64,000 nt of DNA from Vibrio furnissii CIP 102972 (lineage in GTDB: Bacteria; Pseudomonadota; Gammaproteobacteria; Enterobacterales; Vibrionaceae). Shown one piece after another: positions 17,438 to 26,408 of this stretch (its first letter is position 1; each line of letters begins with the position of its first letter). Both the position numbers and the translations under genes were made by a program. A model generated the notes under the pieces. It saw only the letters and a program-made list of their open reading frames with translations. It had not been told where the DNA came from and ran no database searches. The DNA is taken from NCBI RefSeq assembly GCF_000176175.1, contig NZ_ACZP01000012.1:1-64000 (forward strand). The letters run 5' to 3'.

Positions 17438-19720
17438 CTAGATTCGCGATGCCGCAGCGTACTGCTTGAGCAAATCCGGCACATCCAGAATGAGTGCGAT
17501 ATGACCATCACTGGTAATGGTTGCGCCCGCCATACCTGGCGTGCCTTGCAGCAGTTTGTCCAGCGGCTTGATCACCACCTCTTCCTGACCAATCAGTGCA
17601 TCAACCACGAAACCGACACGTTGGCTACCGATCTGTACGATAACCACGTGGCCATGACCTTTACGCGCTTCCACTCGACCTGCCTGTGGCGCGAGCCAGT
17701 TTTGCAGATAGAATAGCGGAATCGATTTGTCACGAACGATGATCGTTAGCTGACCATCCACCACGTTGGTGCGGCTCAAATCCAAATGGAAAATTTCGTT
17801 CACGCTTGCCAATGGCAGCGCAAATGGGTGACCGGCAACGCCCACCATCAAGGTTGGCAGAATGGCCAGTGTCAACGGCACTTTAATCGTGATCTTGGTG
17901 CCTTTCCCTAATTCAGAGTCGATATCAATCGAACCGTTGAGCGTGTTGATCGCGGTTTTCACCACGTCCATGCCCACACCACGACCCGAGATATCCGAGA
18001 TTTTTTCTTTACTGGAGAAACCCGGCGCAAAGATAAGGTTGAAACACTCTTTGTCAGACAGACGCGCTGCCGCATCTTCATCCATCATGCCGCGTTTCAC
18101 CGCAATACCACGCAGCTTATTCGGATCCATACCGCCGCCATCATCGACGATCGCCAGTTCGATATGATCCCCTTCCTGCGACGCAGAAAGAATCACTTTA
18201 CCGGTACGCGGTTTACCCGCTTTGACGCGGTCATCCGGCATTTCAATACCGTGGTCGACTGAGTTACGCACCAAGTGGATCAATGGATCCGCCAGCGCCT
18301 CAACCAAGTTTTTATCTAGGTCGGTTTCTTCACCGCGCATTTCCAGCACGATGTCTTTTTTCAGGTTACGCGCCAAGTCACGAACCACGCGCGGGAAACG
18401 ACCAAACACTTTCTTGATCGGTTGCATGCGGGTTTTCATCACCGCGCCTTGCAAGTCCGCCGTGACCACATCCAAGTTTGCAACCGCTTTTGACATTTCT
18501 TCGTCGTTGCTGTTGAGGCCCAAGCTCAACAGTCGGTTACGCACCAGAACCAGCTCACCCACCATGTTCATGATGGTATCCAGCGTTGAGGTGTCCACAC
18601 GTACGGTGGCTTCCGCTTGCGGTTTTTTCGCACCACCAGCCGCTGCCACTTCACGTTTTTCTGCAGGCTCGTCCACCACTTTCGGTGTGGGCGCTGCTTT
18701 CGCGGGTGCAACTTTAGGGGTGCTTTGTGCTGCAGGTTTTGCCGCAGGTGCTTTCGGTGCAGATGCTTTTGGCGCTGGCGCTGAAGCCGGGTTCTCGCTG
18801 ACTGGGCGAGTCGCCATGTCCAGCTCTTCCGGAGAAGGACCTTTACCCGCACCGTGCAGTTCATCAAGCAGTTTTTCAAACTCTTCGTCGGTCATCAAAT
18901 CGCTGTCTGAACCGGCAGAAGGTGCTTTGGCTGCAGGTGCTTTCGGTGTTGGCGCTTGAGGCGTTGGCGGTGTCTCCGGCGCATTCAGTGACGGCCCTTT
19001 GCCTTTGCCATGCAGCTCATCCAGAAGACGTTCGAACTCGTCATCAGTAATGTCGCCGCTTGCATCGCTACTTGCCGGTGCTGGCGTCGGTTGTGTTGGC
19101 GCAGCGGGTGCTGCCGCTTGAGCATCTGCGCCCGGAGCGCGGCCTTTGCCATGCAGCTCGTCGAGCAGTTTCTCAAACTCGTCTTCGGTAATGTCGTCGA
19201 TCGAATCGGCCTCAACGGCGCTGACTGGTTCGGCAGGGGCAATATCAGCCAATTCAGACTCAACTTCTTCAATCACGTCTTCGATCACCATCTCTTCAAC
19301 GGCTTCTTCAACGTCATCGTTGTCTTCAGATTCAGGTCGGCACAGTTGATGAAGCTCTTCAAGCAACTCGGGATCTGCCGCTTCAAGCGGTTCATGCTCT
19401 TGGACTGCACGGAACTGTTCGTTGACGGTATCCAGCGCACGCAGCATGGTATCCATCAAACGAGGAGACACGCTGCGTTGACCGTTTCGCAAAATATCGA
19501 ACACGTTCTCGGCACCGTGACACGTTTCTACCAGTTCAGTCAGAGATAAGAAACCCGCACCGCCTTTCACGGTATGAAAACCGCGAAAAATCGCGTTTAA
19601 AAGGTCTCGGTCTTCTGGATTATTCTCTAACTCGACTAGCTGTTCAGACAGCAGTTCGAGAATTTCACCCGCTTCAACCAAAAAGTCCTGAAGAATGTCT
19701 TCGTCTAAATCGTAGCTCAT
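17438..19720 (-). CDS. cheA: Chemotaxis histidine kinase CheA with three-fold linker repeat
   Basis: A 760-residue sensor kinase that phosphorylates CheY and CheB in response to receptor signals. The P1 domain carries phospho-His49 (FRGFHTVKGGAGF); P3 dimerisation, P4 ATPase (LIHLVRNSVDHGIE, DDGGGMDP, GRGVGMDVVKT) and P5 CheW-like domains occupy roughly 375-760. The region between P1 and P3 has no recognisable P2 CheY-binding domain. It holds acidic and Ala/Pro-rich sequence with three near-identical repeats, D-I-T-x-D-E-F-E-x-L-L-D-E-L-H-G, starting near residues 176, 223 and 274. In vibrios the ParP-interacting region of CheA lies in this linker, so the repeats may be docking sites (inference). 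Confidence 0.97.
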   Translation of the reverse strand: MSYDLDEDILQDFLVEAGEILELLSEQLVELENNPEDRDLLNAIFRGFHTVKGGAGFLSLTELVETCHGAENVFDILRNGQRSVSPRLMDTMLRALDTVNEQFRAVQEHEPLEAADPELLEELHQLCRPESEDNDDVEEAVEEMVIEDVIEEVESELADIAPAEPVSAVEADSIDDITEDEFEKLLDELHGKGRAPGADAQAAAPAAPTQPTPAPASSDASGDITDDEFERLLDELHGKGKGPSLNAPETPPTPQAPTPKAPAAKAPSAGSDSDLMTDEEFEKLLDELHGAGKGPSPEELDMATRPVSENPASAPAPKASAPKAPAAKPAAQSTPKVAPAKAAPTPKVVDEPAEKREVAAAGGAKKPQAEATVRVDTSTLDTIMNMVGELVLVRNRLLSLGLNSNDEEMSKAVANLDVVTADLQGAVMKTRMQPIKKVFGRFPRVVRDLARNLKKDIVLEMRGEETDLDKNLVEALADPLIHLVRNSVDHGIEMPDDRVKAGKPRTGKVILSASQEGDHIELAIVDDGGGMDPNKLRGIAVKRGMMDEDAAARLSDKECFNLIFAPGFSSKEKISDISGRGVGMDVVKTAINTLNGSIDIDSELGKGTKITIKVPLTLAILPTLMVGVAGHPFALPLASVNEIFHLDLSRTNVVDGQLTIIVRDKSIPLFYLQNWLAPQAGRVEARKGHGHVVIVQIGSQRVGFVVDALIGQEEVVIKPLDKLLQGTPGMAGATITSDGHIALILDVPDLLKQYAAASRI

Positions 19721-19729
19721 ACGTTACCC

Positions 19730-20446
19730 CTAAAATCCAAGACTCGATAGCAAGTCGTCTACTTCGTCTTGAGATGAAACCGCGTCACTGCGTTCATGAG
19801 GATTCAAAATTGGCCCCTCTGGATCAGTCGATGCTTTTTTGGCTTTGTCTTGTTGTTCTATGTGATTGCTGCCAAAGACTGTCAAAATATCGACCAGACG
19901 TTTTTCAACTTCATTCACGAGTGTAATCACGCGACGAATAATCTGCCCAGTCAGGTCTTGGAAGTCTTGAGCCATCAGAATTTCGGTCAATTGCCCGCGC
20001 AATTCACTGCTGTCACCTTCTATTTGAGAAAGAATGTTGTCGATTCGGTGACACAATGCTTTGAACTCACTCAGTTCAATTTTGCCATGCATCAGTTCGT
20101 TCCATTGAGGACGAACCAACAGTAAGCTCTCGTGCAAACTGTCTGCTATCGGCATACAACGATCCACGGCGTCCATGGTCTTGTTGGCAGCAATTTCTGT
20201 TTTTTCAATGACGTACTGTAATCTGTCTCGCGCATCAGGTATTTCGTCATTGGCGATCTCGCTCATGCGATCATCGATATGGAACTGCTTCAGCGAATCA
20301 TGCAGTTCGCGCGTCAGTTCACCAATCTCCTGCAGCATCGGATTGCGTTCCGATTCGTACATCTGCTTGAGTAAAAGATTGGCGCTGTCTTGCTGTCCAT
20401 TCTCGAGTAATTGAACGAGTTCTTTGGCTTGTTCTAATGAAATCAT
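19730..20446 (-). CDS. cheZ: CheY-P phosphatase CheZ
   Basis: A 238-residue, mostly helical protein that accelerates dephosphorylation of CheY-P. The catalytic helix segment LTEILMAQDFQDLTGQIIRR, with the conserved Asp/Gln pair, and the C-terminal CheY-binding peptide (SQDEVDDLLSSLGF) are both clear. Located between cheY and cheA, 9 nt from cheA. Confidence 0.96.
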   Translation of the reverse strand: MISLEQAKELVQLLENGQQDSANLLLKQMYESERNPMLQEIGELTRELHDSLKQFHIDDRMSEIANDEIPDARDRLQYVIEKTEIAANKTMDAVDRCMPIADSLHESLLLVRPQWNELMHGKIELSEFKALCHRIDNILSQIEGDSSELRGQLTEILMAQDFQDLTGQIIRRVITLVNEVEKRLVDILTVFGSNHIEQQDKAKKASTDPEGPILNPHERSDAVSSQDEVDDLLSSLGF

Positions 20447-20504
20447 CCGGTAATTAACCTTTCACGCGTTTGAATAGAGCAAACTTTTGTTCTCACGAAA
20501 GTTC

Positions 20505-20897
20505 TTAGAGACGCTCGAAGATTTTTTCTAGTTTTTCTTTCAGCGTCGCCGCGGTGAATGGTTTAACGATGTAGCCGTTAACGCCAGCTTGAGCCGCTTC
20601 GATAATCTGTTCGCGTTTTGCTTCGGCAGTGATCATCAGTACCGGCAGGTGTTTCAATTCGTCGTCCGCGCGAATGTTTCTCAGAAGATCAATGCCTTGC
20701 ATGCCTGGCATGTTCCAATCTGTGACCACGAAATCAAATTCACCCTTTTTAAGCATCGGCAATGCCGTCAAGCCATCGTCCGCTTCTTGAGTGTTATTGA
20801 AACCCAGATCGCGGAGTAGGTTTTTTACAATACGGCGCATTGTTGAAAAATCGTCAACAATAAGGATCTTCATGTTTTTATTCAAAGTTGCCTCCAC
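20505..20897 (-). CDS. cheY: Chemotaxis response regulator CheY
   Basis: A single receiver domain that, when phosphorylated by CheA, binds the flagellar switch. [12 protein letters not shown] holds the acidic pocket, the phospho-acceptor is the Asp of VVTDWNMPG (Asp60 in this numbering), and the switch Lys is in GYIVKPFTA. Very close to V. cholerae CheY3 as I remember it. Given from a GTG at 20897 (130 residues, the usual vibrio annotation), but GGAGG overlaps that codon and lies 5 nt before an in-frame TTG at 20885, which may be the true start (126 residues). Confidence 0.95.
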   Translation of the reverse strand: MEATLNKNMKILIVDDFSTMRRIVKNLLRDLGFNNTQEADDGLTALPMLKKGEFDFVVTDWNMPGMQGIDLLRNIRADDELKHLPVLMITAEAKREQIIEAAQAGVNGYIVKPFTAATLKEKLEKIFERL

Positions 20898-20918
20898 TGA
20901 GTTCGAAATCAGTGATAT

Positions 20919-21653
20919 TTAGTCGTTTTGTGTCCAAGAGCTCAATTTGGTTCTCAGACGTTGCATTGCTTGGCTCAGTATTTGGCTCACGCGGGACTCA
21001 CTCACGCCAAGTACTTCACCAATTTCTTTCAAGTTTAGCTCTTCATCATAATAGAGCGAAAGTACTAAAGCTTCACGCTCAGGAAGTGATTTTATTGACT
21101 CAACCAATGCTTTGCGGAACGATTCGTCTGCCACACCTTTAAAGGGTGAATTGTCTTCATCGTCATCCACTGGCGAAATGGCATCGTCTGTCACACCTAA
21201 GTCTTCAATTCCGACAATTCGTGAACAGTTTATGTCGGTTAACACGCTATGATATTGATCTAACGACATACCCAGATGTTTTGCGACTTCACTGTCGGTC
21301 GGATCGCGATTCAGCTCTCCTTCCAACACTGCAATTGCCTGACCGATTTCACGATTGTGCTTGTGCACCGATCGTGGCACCCAGTCACCACGTCGAATAT
21401 CGTCGAGCATTGCGCCCCGAATACGAATTCCGGCGTAGGTTTCAAAACTCGCACCTTTACTTCCGTCGTAGTTCTTCTGTGCTTCAAGCAAGCCGACCAT
21501 GCCGGCTTGTATTAAATCTTCAATAAGGACACTGGGAGGTAAACGCCCGATTAAATGATGAGCTATACGCTTAACCAGCACGGAATATTTATCCAGAAAC
21601 AATTTCTGGCTATTCATATTGCCGTACTGATCATAAGTAAGCGCTTTATTCAC
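20919..21653 (-). CDS. fliA: Flagellar RNA polymerase sigma-28 factor FliA
   Basis: A 244-residue sigma factor for late flagellar and chemotaxis genes. Region 2 (DLIQAGMVGLLEAQKNYDGS, then FETYAGIRIRGAMLDDIRRG), region 3 (VPRSVHKHNREIGQA) and region 4 helix-turn-helix (LSLYYDEELNLKEIGEVLGV, SESRVSQI) are in order. It begins with GTG at 21653, overlapping the flhG stop by 8 nt, with GGGGAA upstream. Activity is normally held by the anti-sigma factor FlgM, encoded elsewhere. Confidence 0.96.
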   Translation of the reverse strand: MNKALTYDQYGNMNSQKLFLDKYSVLVKRIAHHLIGRLPPSVLIEDLIQAGMVGLLEAQKNYDGSKGASFETYAGIRIRGAMLDDIRRGDWVPRSVHKHNREIGQAIAVLEGELNRDPTDSEVAKHLGMSLDQYHSVLTDINCSRIVGIEDLGVTDDAISPVDDDEDNSPFKGVADESFRKALVESIKSLPEREALVLSLYYDEELNLKEIGEVLGVSESRVSQILSQAMQRLRTKLSSWTQND

Positions 21654-22533
21654 CGAATGGTTCCCCTACTATTTCTGACCGATTAAGTAGCCTTTCCACA
21701 AAGAATTCTAAATGCCCACTTGGGGTTCTTGGGATCGGCCAAGTTAAGGCCTTGTTCGCCAGCGAGCTAATCGCTAACGCTGCGGGTGAACGCGGGAAGG
21801 CATCCACCACAATTTTTTGTCTTTTGACTGCCTGACGTACATTATCGTCCAAAGGAATACAGGCGACGAGTTCGAGGCTAACATTCAGGAAGCGCTCTGT
21901 GACTAACGTCAACTTCGCGAACAACTCCCTGCCTTCACGATAGCTCCTGACCATGTTCGCAACAATCTTAAATCGCTGAACTTGGTGTTCTCTGCTCAAA
22001 AGTTTGATCAATGCATATGCATCCGTGATAGAAGTCGGTTCATCGCACACTACCACCACGACATCTTGCGCGGCTCGTGAAAAGCTGACCACCATGTCGG
22101 AGATACCGGCTGCGGTATCCACCAACAAAATGTCCATCTCATCTTCGAGCGAGCCAAATGCGCGAATCAACCCCACATGTTGCGCGTGGGACAGTTCGGT
22201 CATCGACTGCGTTCCAGACGTGGCGGGAATGATACGGATACCGTGCGGACCGTCAACGATCGCATCTTTGAGTTCGCATTCCCCGGCGAGAACATGACCT
22301 AAATTGCGTTTGGGGCGAATGCCAAGCATCACGTCCACATTCGCTAATCCTAGGTCAGCATCCAGCACCATGACTTTTTTTCCCTGGCGAGCCATGCAAA
22401 TGGCCATACCCAGAGTCACATTTGATTTACCCACGCCCCCTTTACCACCAGTCACCGCGATGACTTTGGTTACAGAAGGCTGGGTTAAACGACGTAAGCC
22501 GCTTGCTTGGTCATATATCATTTTGTTCGTCAT
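21646..22533 (-). CDS. flhG: Flagellar number regulator FlhG (FleN), MinD-like ATPase
   Basis: A 295-residue MinD/ParA-family ATPase that restricts the number of polar flagella, acting with FlhF. The deviant Walker A motif is GGKGGVGKSNVTLG, Walker A' LDADLGLANVDVML and switch DILLVDTAAGISDMVVSF. A short N-terminal extension (about 20 residues ahead of the ATPase core) probably corresponds to the FlhF GTPase-activating peptide. It sits 14 nt after flhF and overlaps fliA. Confidence 0.95.
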   Translation of the reverse strand: MTNKMIYDQASGLRRLTQPSVTKVIAVTGGKGGVGKSNVTLGMAICMARQGKKVMVLDADLGLANVDVMLGIRPKRNLGHVLAGECELKDAIVDGPHGIRIIPATSGTQSMTELSHAQHVGLIRAFGSLEDEMDILLVDTAAGISDMVVSFSRAAQDVVVVVCDEPTSITDAYALIKLLSREHQVQRFKIVANMVRSYREGRELFAKLTLVTERFLNVSLELVACIPLDDNVRQAVKRQKIVVDAFPRSPAALAISSLANKALTWPIPRTPSGHLEFFVERLLNRSEIVGEPFGE

Positions 22534-22547
22534 AATCTGTCCGCCGC

Positions 22548-24101
22548 CTAGAATCTCTCTGAATCACTGTTCCAGTAATGAGGTTCATCTTCTGTCGACT
22601 TCTCTAGCAACTCGTTTGCCTTCGCTACCATGTATTTGGGCTGAGCAATCACTATGTCTTCGGGTACCCGCTGACCATTGGCGATGTACGCCACTGGCAA
22701 CGAATTTTGAACTACAACACTGACAAATTCGCCTAAGCTCAAACACTCATCGAGCTTAGTCATAATGCACCCAGAAAGAGGAATTCTTCTGAAGTGCTCA
22801 ATGGTTTCCTGCAACACTTTGCGTTGTGCGGTTGCCGGCAACACCAGATAACTGTGAATGATTTCACCACTCTCTTGCATGAGGGTGTCGAGCTGCTCTG
22901 ACAGGCGCACATCGCGCTGCCCCATACCCGCTGTATCCACCAAAATCAGGCGACGATTACGTAGCTGGTATATTACATCGGCTAACTCATTGGAATCTTT
23001 AGCAACTCTTACAGGGCATCCCATAATTCGTCCGTAAATGGACAATTGTTCATGGGCACCGATACGGTAGGTGTCGGTGGTCACCAGGGCGACATTGTCG
23101 GAGCCGTACTCCATCGCTGCACGTGCAGCCAGCTTCGCCACCGTGGTGGTTTTACCCACGCCCGTTGGCCCTAGCAACGCAACCACGCCACCGCGTTTGA
23201 GAATGTCTTGTTTCACCACTGGAATTTGGTCGGAGACCAAACCTAGTAACGCTTTCCACGCTTTTTGCGGTTGCGTATCTTCGGGAATATAACAGGCCAG
23301 TTGGTCCGCCAAATCCAATGACACACCCATGCGTTCAAGACGTTTGATCAACATTGCGCGCAGCGGTTCACGGCGTTCCACTTCCTGCCACATCAAACCG
23401 GATACTTGATGCTCCAGCAAACGACGAATCGACGTCATTTCTTCGCGCATGTTCTCCAGTTCATTGGGATTGGCAGGCGCTTCTTCTTCACGTTGACGTT
23501 CGTAGCGAGATGGATCCAAACGTGGACGACCACGCGATTCAGAACGTTCTTCCGCCAACAATTTGGCCAGTGGCGATTCATTGCTGAGCTGTCGTGCGAG
23601 CGGTGAACGATTGTCTGATGTGCGATTGTCTGATGTGCGATTATCAGCCAAACGGTTATCGGCCAAACGCTTATCGGCACCATAGTTGTCCGATTGGCGT
23701 TTCAGCAGCGCAGACAGTGAATCTTCGTTTTCTGCACGATGCGATGGCTCATCCTCTTGCGCGCCATTGCTGTACTGCTTGAGCATGTTGGCAAAGCGTT
23801 GCGTCATCGAATTGCCGTTCCCTGCGCCGTTAAGGCTCACGCGGTCATCTTGCAATTCTCGACGCGTCGCTGTGTTTTTCAGTGCGGGCGATGCCTGAGT
23901 GCCGACGTGTCTTGGTTGTGAACTGTACTGTTTCGGTGCTACCGGTGCGACGGATGCACTTTCACCGTCAACGGCCGCCACGATTTCGACGCCACCCGCG
24001 ACTTTTTTGTTTGACATGATCACCGCCTCTGCGCCGAGCTCTTCTTTCACTTGAAGCAGCGCTGTTCTCATGTCTTTGGCAAAAAATCGTTTAATTTTCA
24101 A
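22548..24101 (-). CDS. flhF: Flagellar biosynthesis SRP-like GTPase FlhF
   Basis: A 517-residue GTPase that positions the flagellum at the pole. An N-terminal B domain (MKIKRFFAKDMRTALLQVKE) leads to a long variable region, then N and G domains with P-loop GPTGVGKTTTVAKLA, LVTTDTYRIGAHEQL and LVDTAGMGQRD. The variable region carries consecutive five-residue repeats ([LT]-[AS]-D-[NK]-R, about five copies) produced by a 15-bp tandem DNA repeat at 23611-23670, so this part is low-complexity and charged. It lies downstream of flhA and upstream of flhG. Confidence 0.96.
   Translation of the reverse strand: MKIKRFFAKDMRTALLQVKEELGAEAVIMSNKKVAGGVEIVAAVDGESASVAPVAPKQYSSQPRHVGTQASPALKNTATRRELQDDRVSLNGAGNGNSMTQRFANMLKQYSNGAQEDEPSHRAENEDSLSALLKRQSDNYGADKRLADNRLADNRTSDNRTSDNRSPLARQLSNESPLAKLLAEERSESRGRPRLDPSRYERQREEEAPANPNELENMREEMTSIRRLLEHQVSGLMWQEVERREPLRAMLIKRLERMGVSLDLADQLACYIPEDTQPQKAWKALLGLVSDQIPVVKQDILKRGGVVALLGPTGVGKTTTVAKLAARAAMEYGSDNVALVTTDTYRIGAHEQLSIYGRIMGCPVRVAKDSNELADVIYQLRNRRLILVDTAGMGQRDVRLSEQLDTLMQESGEIIHSYLVLPATAQRKVLQETIEHFRRIPLSGCIMTKLDECLSLGEFVSVVVQNSLPVAYIANGQRVPEDIVIAQPKYMVAKANELLEKSTEDEPHYWNSDSERF
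23611..23670 (-). repeat. 15-bp in-frame tandem repeat in flhF
   Basis: Four consecutive 15-bp units: two identical ttgtctgatgtgcga, then ttatcagccaaacgg and ttatcggccaaacgc, with a partial fifth to 23680. On the coding strand they encode LADNR, LADNR, TSDNR, TSDNR after ADKR. The unit length keeps frame, so copy-number change would lengthen or shorten FlhF without disruption. Confidence 0.85.
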
Positions 24102-24130
24102 AGCAGCTATCCATTATTAAGTGAGGACGT

Positions 24131-26224
24131 TCAGTTGCCGACCGCCTGCACAATGCGAATTTGTTTTTCGTCTGGTATCTCTTGATACGACAGCACTCTT
24201 AGGTTCGGAATCGTATTTTTGACGAATTTAGCCAAGGTAGAACGTAGGACACCGGATGTCAGTAGTACCGCCGGTTCGCCTTTCAGTTCCTGCTCTTGCG
24301 TTGCTTGGCTTAATGCCATCTGCAAGCGCTCCGCCAAGCCAGGTTCAATCCCTGCCGATTCTCCGCCTGAAGCCTGCATAGTTTGATGCAAGATTTGTTC
24401 CAGTTCAGGAATCAACGTAATGACCGGAAGCTCTGGTTCTATGCCATTGATTTCTTGAACGATTAGGCGTTTCAGCGCAATACGAACCGCCGCAGTCAGG
24501 ATGTCGGGTTCTTGACTCTTACTTGAATATTCAGACAAGGTTTGCACGATGGTTCGAATATCGCGAATCGGAATCGCTTCATGCAGCAAGTTTTGCAGCA
24601 CTTTGACCACCACGCCCAATGCCAATTGATCCGGCACAAATCCATCCACCAAACGCGGCGCCGAACGGCCGAGCATTTCCAGCAAGTTCTGTACTTCTTC
24701 GTGACCAATCAGTTGCGCGGCGTTGTTGGTCAGCAGTTGGCTCAAATGCGTCGCCAACACGGTGGATGAGTCGACCACGGTGTAGCCCAGCGCCTGAGCG
24801 TGTTCCCGCTGCTCTTCGCGAATCCACACCGCCTCCAGACCAAACGCCGGGTCATAGGTGTGTTCGCCATCAATCATGCCATACACTTGGCCGGGGTTGA
24901 TGGCCAGTTCTTGATCGGGGCGAATCTCTGCTTCCCCTACAGCCACGCCCATCAGCGTGATGCGGTAGCTGTTTGGCGTCAGTTCGAGGTTATCGCGAAT
25001 GTGCACCGGCGGAATGAGGAAACCAAAATCTTGCGATAGTTTCTTGCGCACCCCTTTGACGCGCTCCAACAACTCGCCGCCTTGGTCGCGGTCTACCAAT
25101 GGGATCAGGCGATAACCCACTTCCAAACCAATCACATCGACGGGCTGAACATCGTCCCAAGACAGCTCACGTTGGGTGGGCGCATCGCCCTCCACTTTGG
25201 CTGGTAACTGGGCATCGCTTTCGGCTTTTTTCTGTTTCCGTTGAATCAGATACGCACCACCACCCGCCAAAATCGCTAAACTCAAGAACGAGAAATGCGG
25301 CATGCCCGGCACGATACCCATCACCCCAAGAATCGCCGCAGTGATCATCAGCGCTTTCGGGTTATCGAACAGTTGGAAGATAACCTGTTGACCCATGTCT
25401 TCATCGGTATTTTGACGCGTCACCATGATCGCAGCGCCGATTGACAGCAACAACGACGGGATCTGAGCCACCAGACCGTCACCAATGGTCAGCAGGGTAT
25501 AAATTTGGATGGCTTCGCTAAAGCCAAGGTCGTATTGAATCATCCCGATGGTCAGACCGCCGAGGATGTTGATAAACAGGATCAGGATACCGGCAATCGC
25601 ATCCCCTTTCACAAACTTGGACGCACCGTCCATTGAGCCGTAAAAGTCCGCCTCTTTGGTGACTTCAAAACGGCGTGTGCGCGCCTGCTCTTGATCGATC
25701 AAACCGGCATTCAAGTCGGCATCAATCGCCATCTGTTTGCCCGGCAACGCATCCAAGGTAAAGCGTGCGCTCACCTCTGAAATCCGGCCCGCACCTTTGG
25801 TGACGACCATGAAGTTGATGATCATCAGAATGAGGAACACCACCAAACCGACGGCGTAGTTCCCGCCAATCACGACGTTACCAAACGCTTCGATCACGTT
25901 ACCCGCAGAGCCCGGCCCTTCATGACCGTACAGTAAAACCACCCGCGTCGAGGCCACATTCAGCGCCAAGCGAAGCAAGGTCGCAATCAAAAGCACGGTA
26001 GGGAATGCGGCGAAATCCAGAGGTCGCCGGGTATACACGGTCACCAACAACACCACCATCGACAAAGCAATGTTGAAGGTAAAAAACAAGTCAAGCAGGA
26101 AGGCGGGCATCGGCAGCACGACCATCGCCAACGTAGCCAATACCATGATCGGCGCACCGATCGCAGGCATGCTACGTTGAGGGATGTTGGGCAATTTGTC
26201 CGCAAATGGCAGAGTAAACTTCAT
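24131..26224 (-). CDS. flhA: Flagellar type III export gate protein FlhA
   Basis: A 697-residue core component of the flagellar export apparatus. The N-terminal half has about eight membrane segments including the FHIPEP signature region (TKGAGRISEVSARFTLDALP, then KQMAIDADLNAGLIDQEQAR). The C-terminal half (from about 360) is the cytoplasmic domain forming the nonameric ring that docks chaperone-substrate complexes. First gene of the flhA-flhF-flhG-fliA-che block, preceded by a candidate sigma-54 promoter. Confidence 0.97.
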   Translation of the reverse strand: MKFTLPFADKLPNIPQRSMPAIGAPIMVLATLAMVVLPMPAFLLDLFFTFNIALSMVVLLVTVYTRRPLDFAAFPTVLLIATLLRLALNVASTRVVLLYGHEGPGSAGNVIEAFGNVVIGGNYAVGLVVFLILMIINFMVVTKGAGRISEVSARFTLDALPGKQMAIDADLNAGLIDQEQARTRRFEVTKEADFYGSMDGASKFVKGDAIAGILILFINILGGLTIGMIQYDLGFSEAIQIYTLLTIGDGLVAQIPSLLLSIGAAIMVTRQNTDEDMGQQVIFQLFDNPKALMITAAILGVMGIVPGMPHFSFLSLAILAGGGAYLIQRKQKKAESDAQLPAKVEGDAPTQRELSWDDVQPVDVIGLEVGYRLIPLVDRDQGGELLERVKGVRKKLSQDFGFLIPPVHIRDNLELTPNSYRITLMGVAVGEAEIRPDQELAINPGQVYGMIDGEHTYDPAFGLEAVWIREEQREHAQALGYTVVDSSTVLATHLSQLLTNNAAQLIGHEEVQNLLEMLGRSAPRLVDGFVPDQLALGVVVKVLQNLLHEAIPIRDIRTIVQTLSEYSSKSQEPDILTAAVRIALKRLIVQEINGIEPELPVITLIPELEQILHQTMQASGGESAGIEPGLAERLQMALSQATQEQELKGEPAVLLTSGVLRSTLAKFVKNTIPNLRVLSYQEIPDEKQIRIVQAVGN

Positions 26225-26283
26225 AGGCTGCTAGCAATTAGTGGTTGAAAATTAAGAGACGTAACAAGACGTTGGCGTTGTGA

Positions 26284-26299
26284 TGCAAGTTTTAGTCCA
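26284..26299 (-). promoter_or_regulatory. Candidate sigma-54 promoter for flhA
   Basis: On the minus strand this reads TGGACTAAAACTTGCA. It keeps the invariant GG at -24 and GC at -12 with 10 bp between them, and TTGCA fully matches the -12 box of consensus TGGCACGNNNNTTGCW; the -24 side is weaker. It would start transcription about 48 nt before the flhA ATG. The flhA operon being sigma-54/FlrA dependent is established for V. cholerae. A second GG-N10-GC match at 26319-26334 is poorer. Confidence 0.6.
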
Positions 26300-26365
26300 T
26301 ACCAAGTGTCAAAAACTTGGCAAGGCGTTCTCCCATTTGGCTTGGCGAGAAAAACATGTCCCATT

Positions 26366-26394
26366 AAAAAAGGTTGCCCGCAGACAACCTTTTT
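26366..26394 (-). terminator. Intrinsic terminator of sixA
   Basis: AAAAAGGTTG (26366-26375) pairs with CAACCTTTTT (26385-26394); on the minus strand it follows sixA by about 15 nt and ends in a T run, insulating flhA from sixA transcription. Confidence 0.85.
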
Positions 26395-26408
26395 CTCGCG
26401 TCCTTCCC

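Noticed and set aside
23611..23670. Short regular repeats suggesting a CRISPR array
   Set aside because: Units are 15 bp, contiguous and without spacers, and they keep the flhF reading frame.
26319..26334. Second sigma-54 site upstream of flhA
   Set aside because: Only GG-N10-GC and TTGC match; the -24 element is otherwise unlike consensus, so it is mentioned only as a weak alternative.
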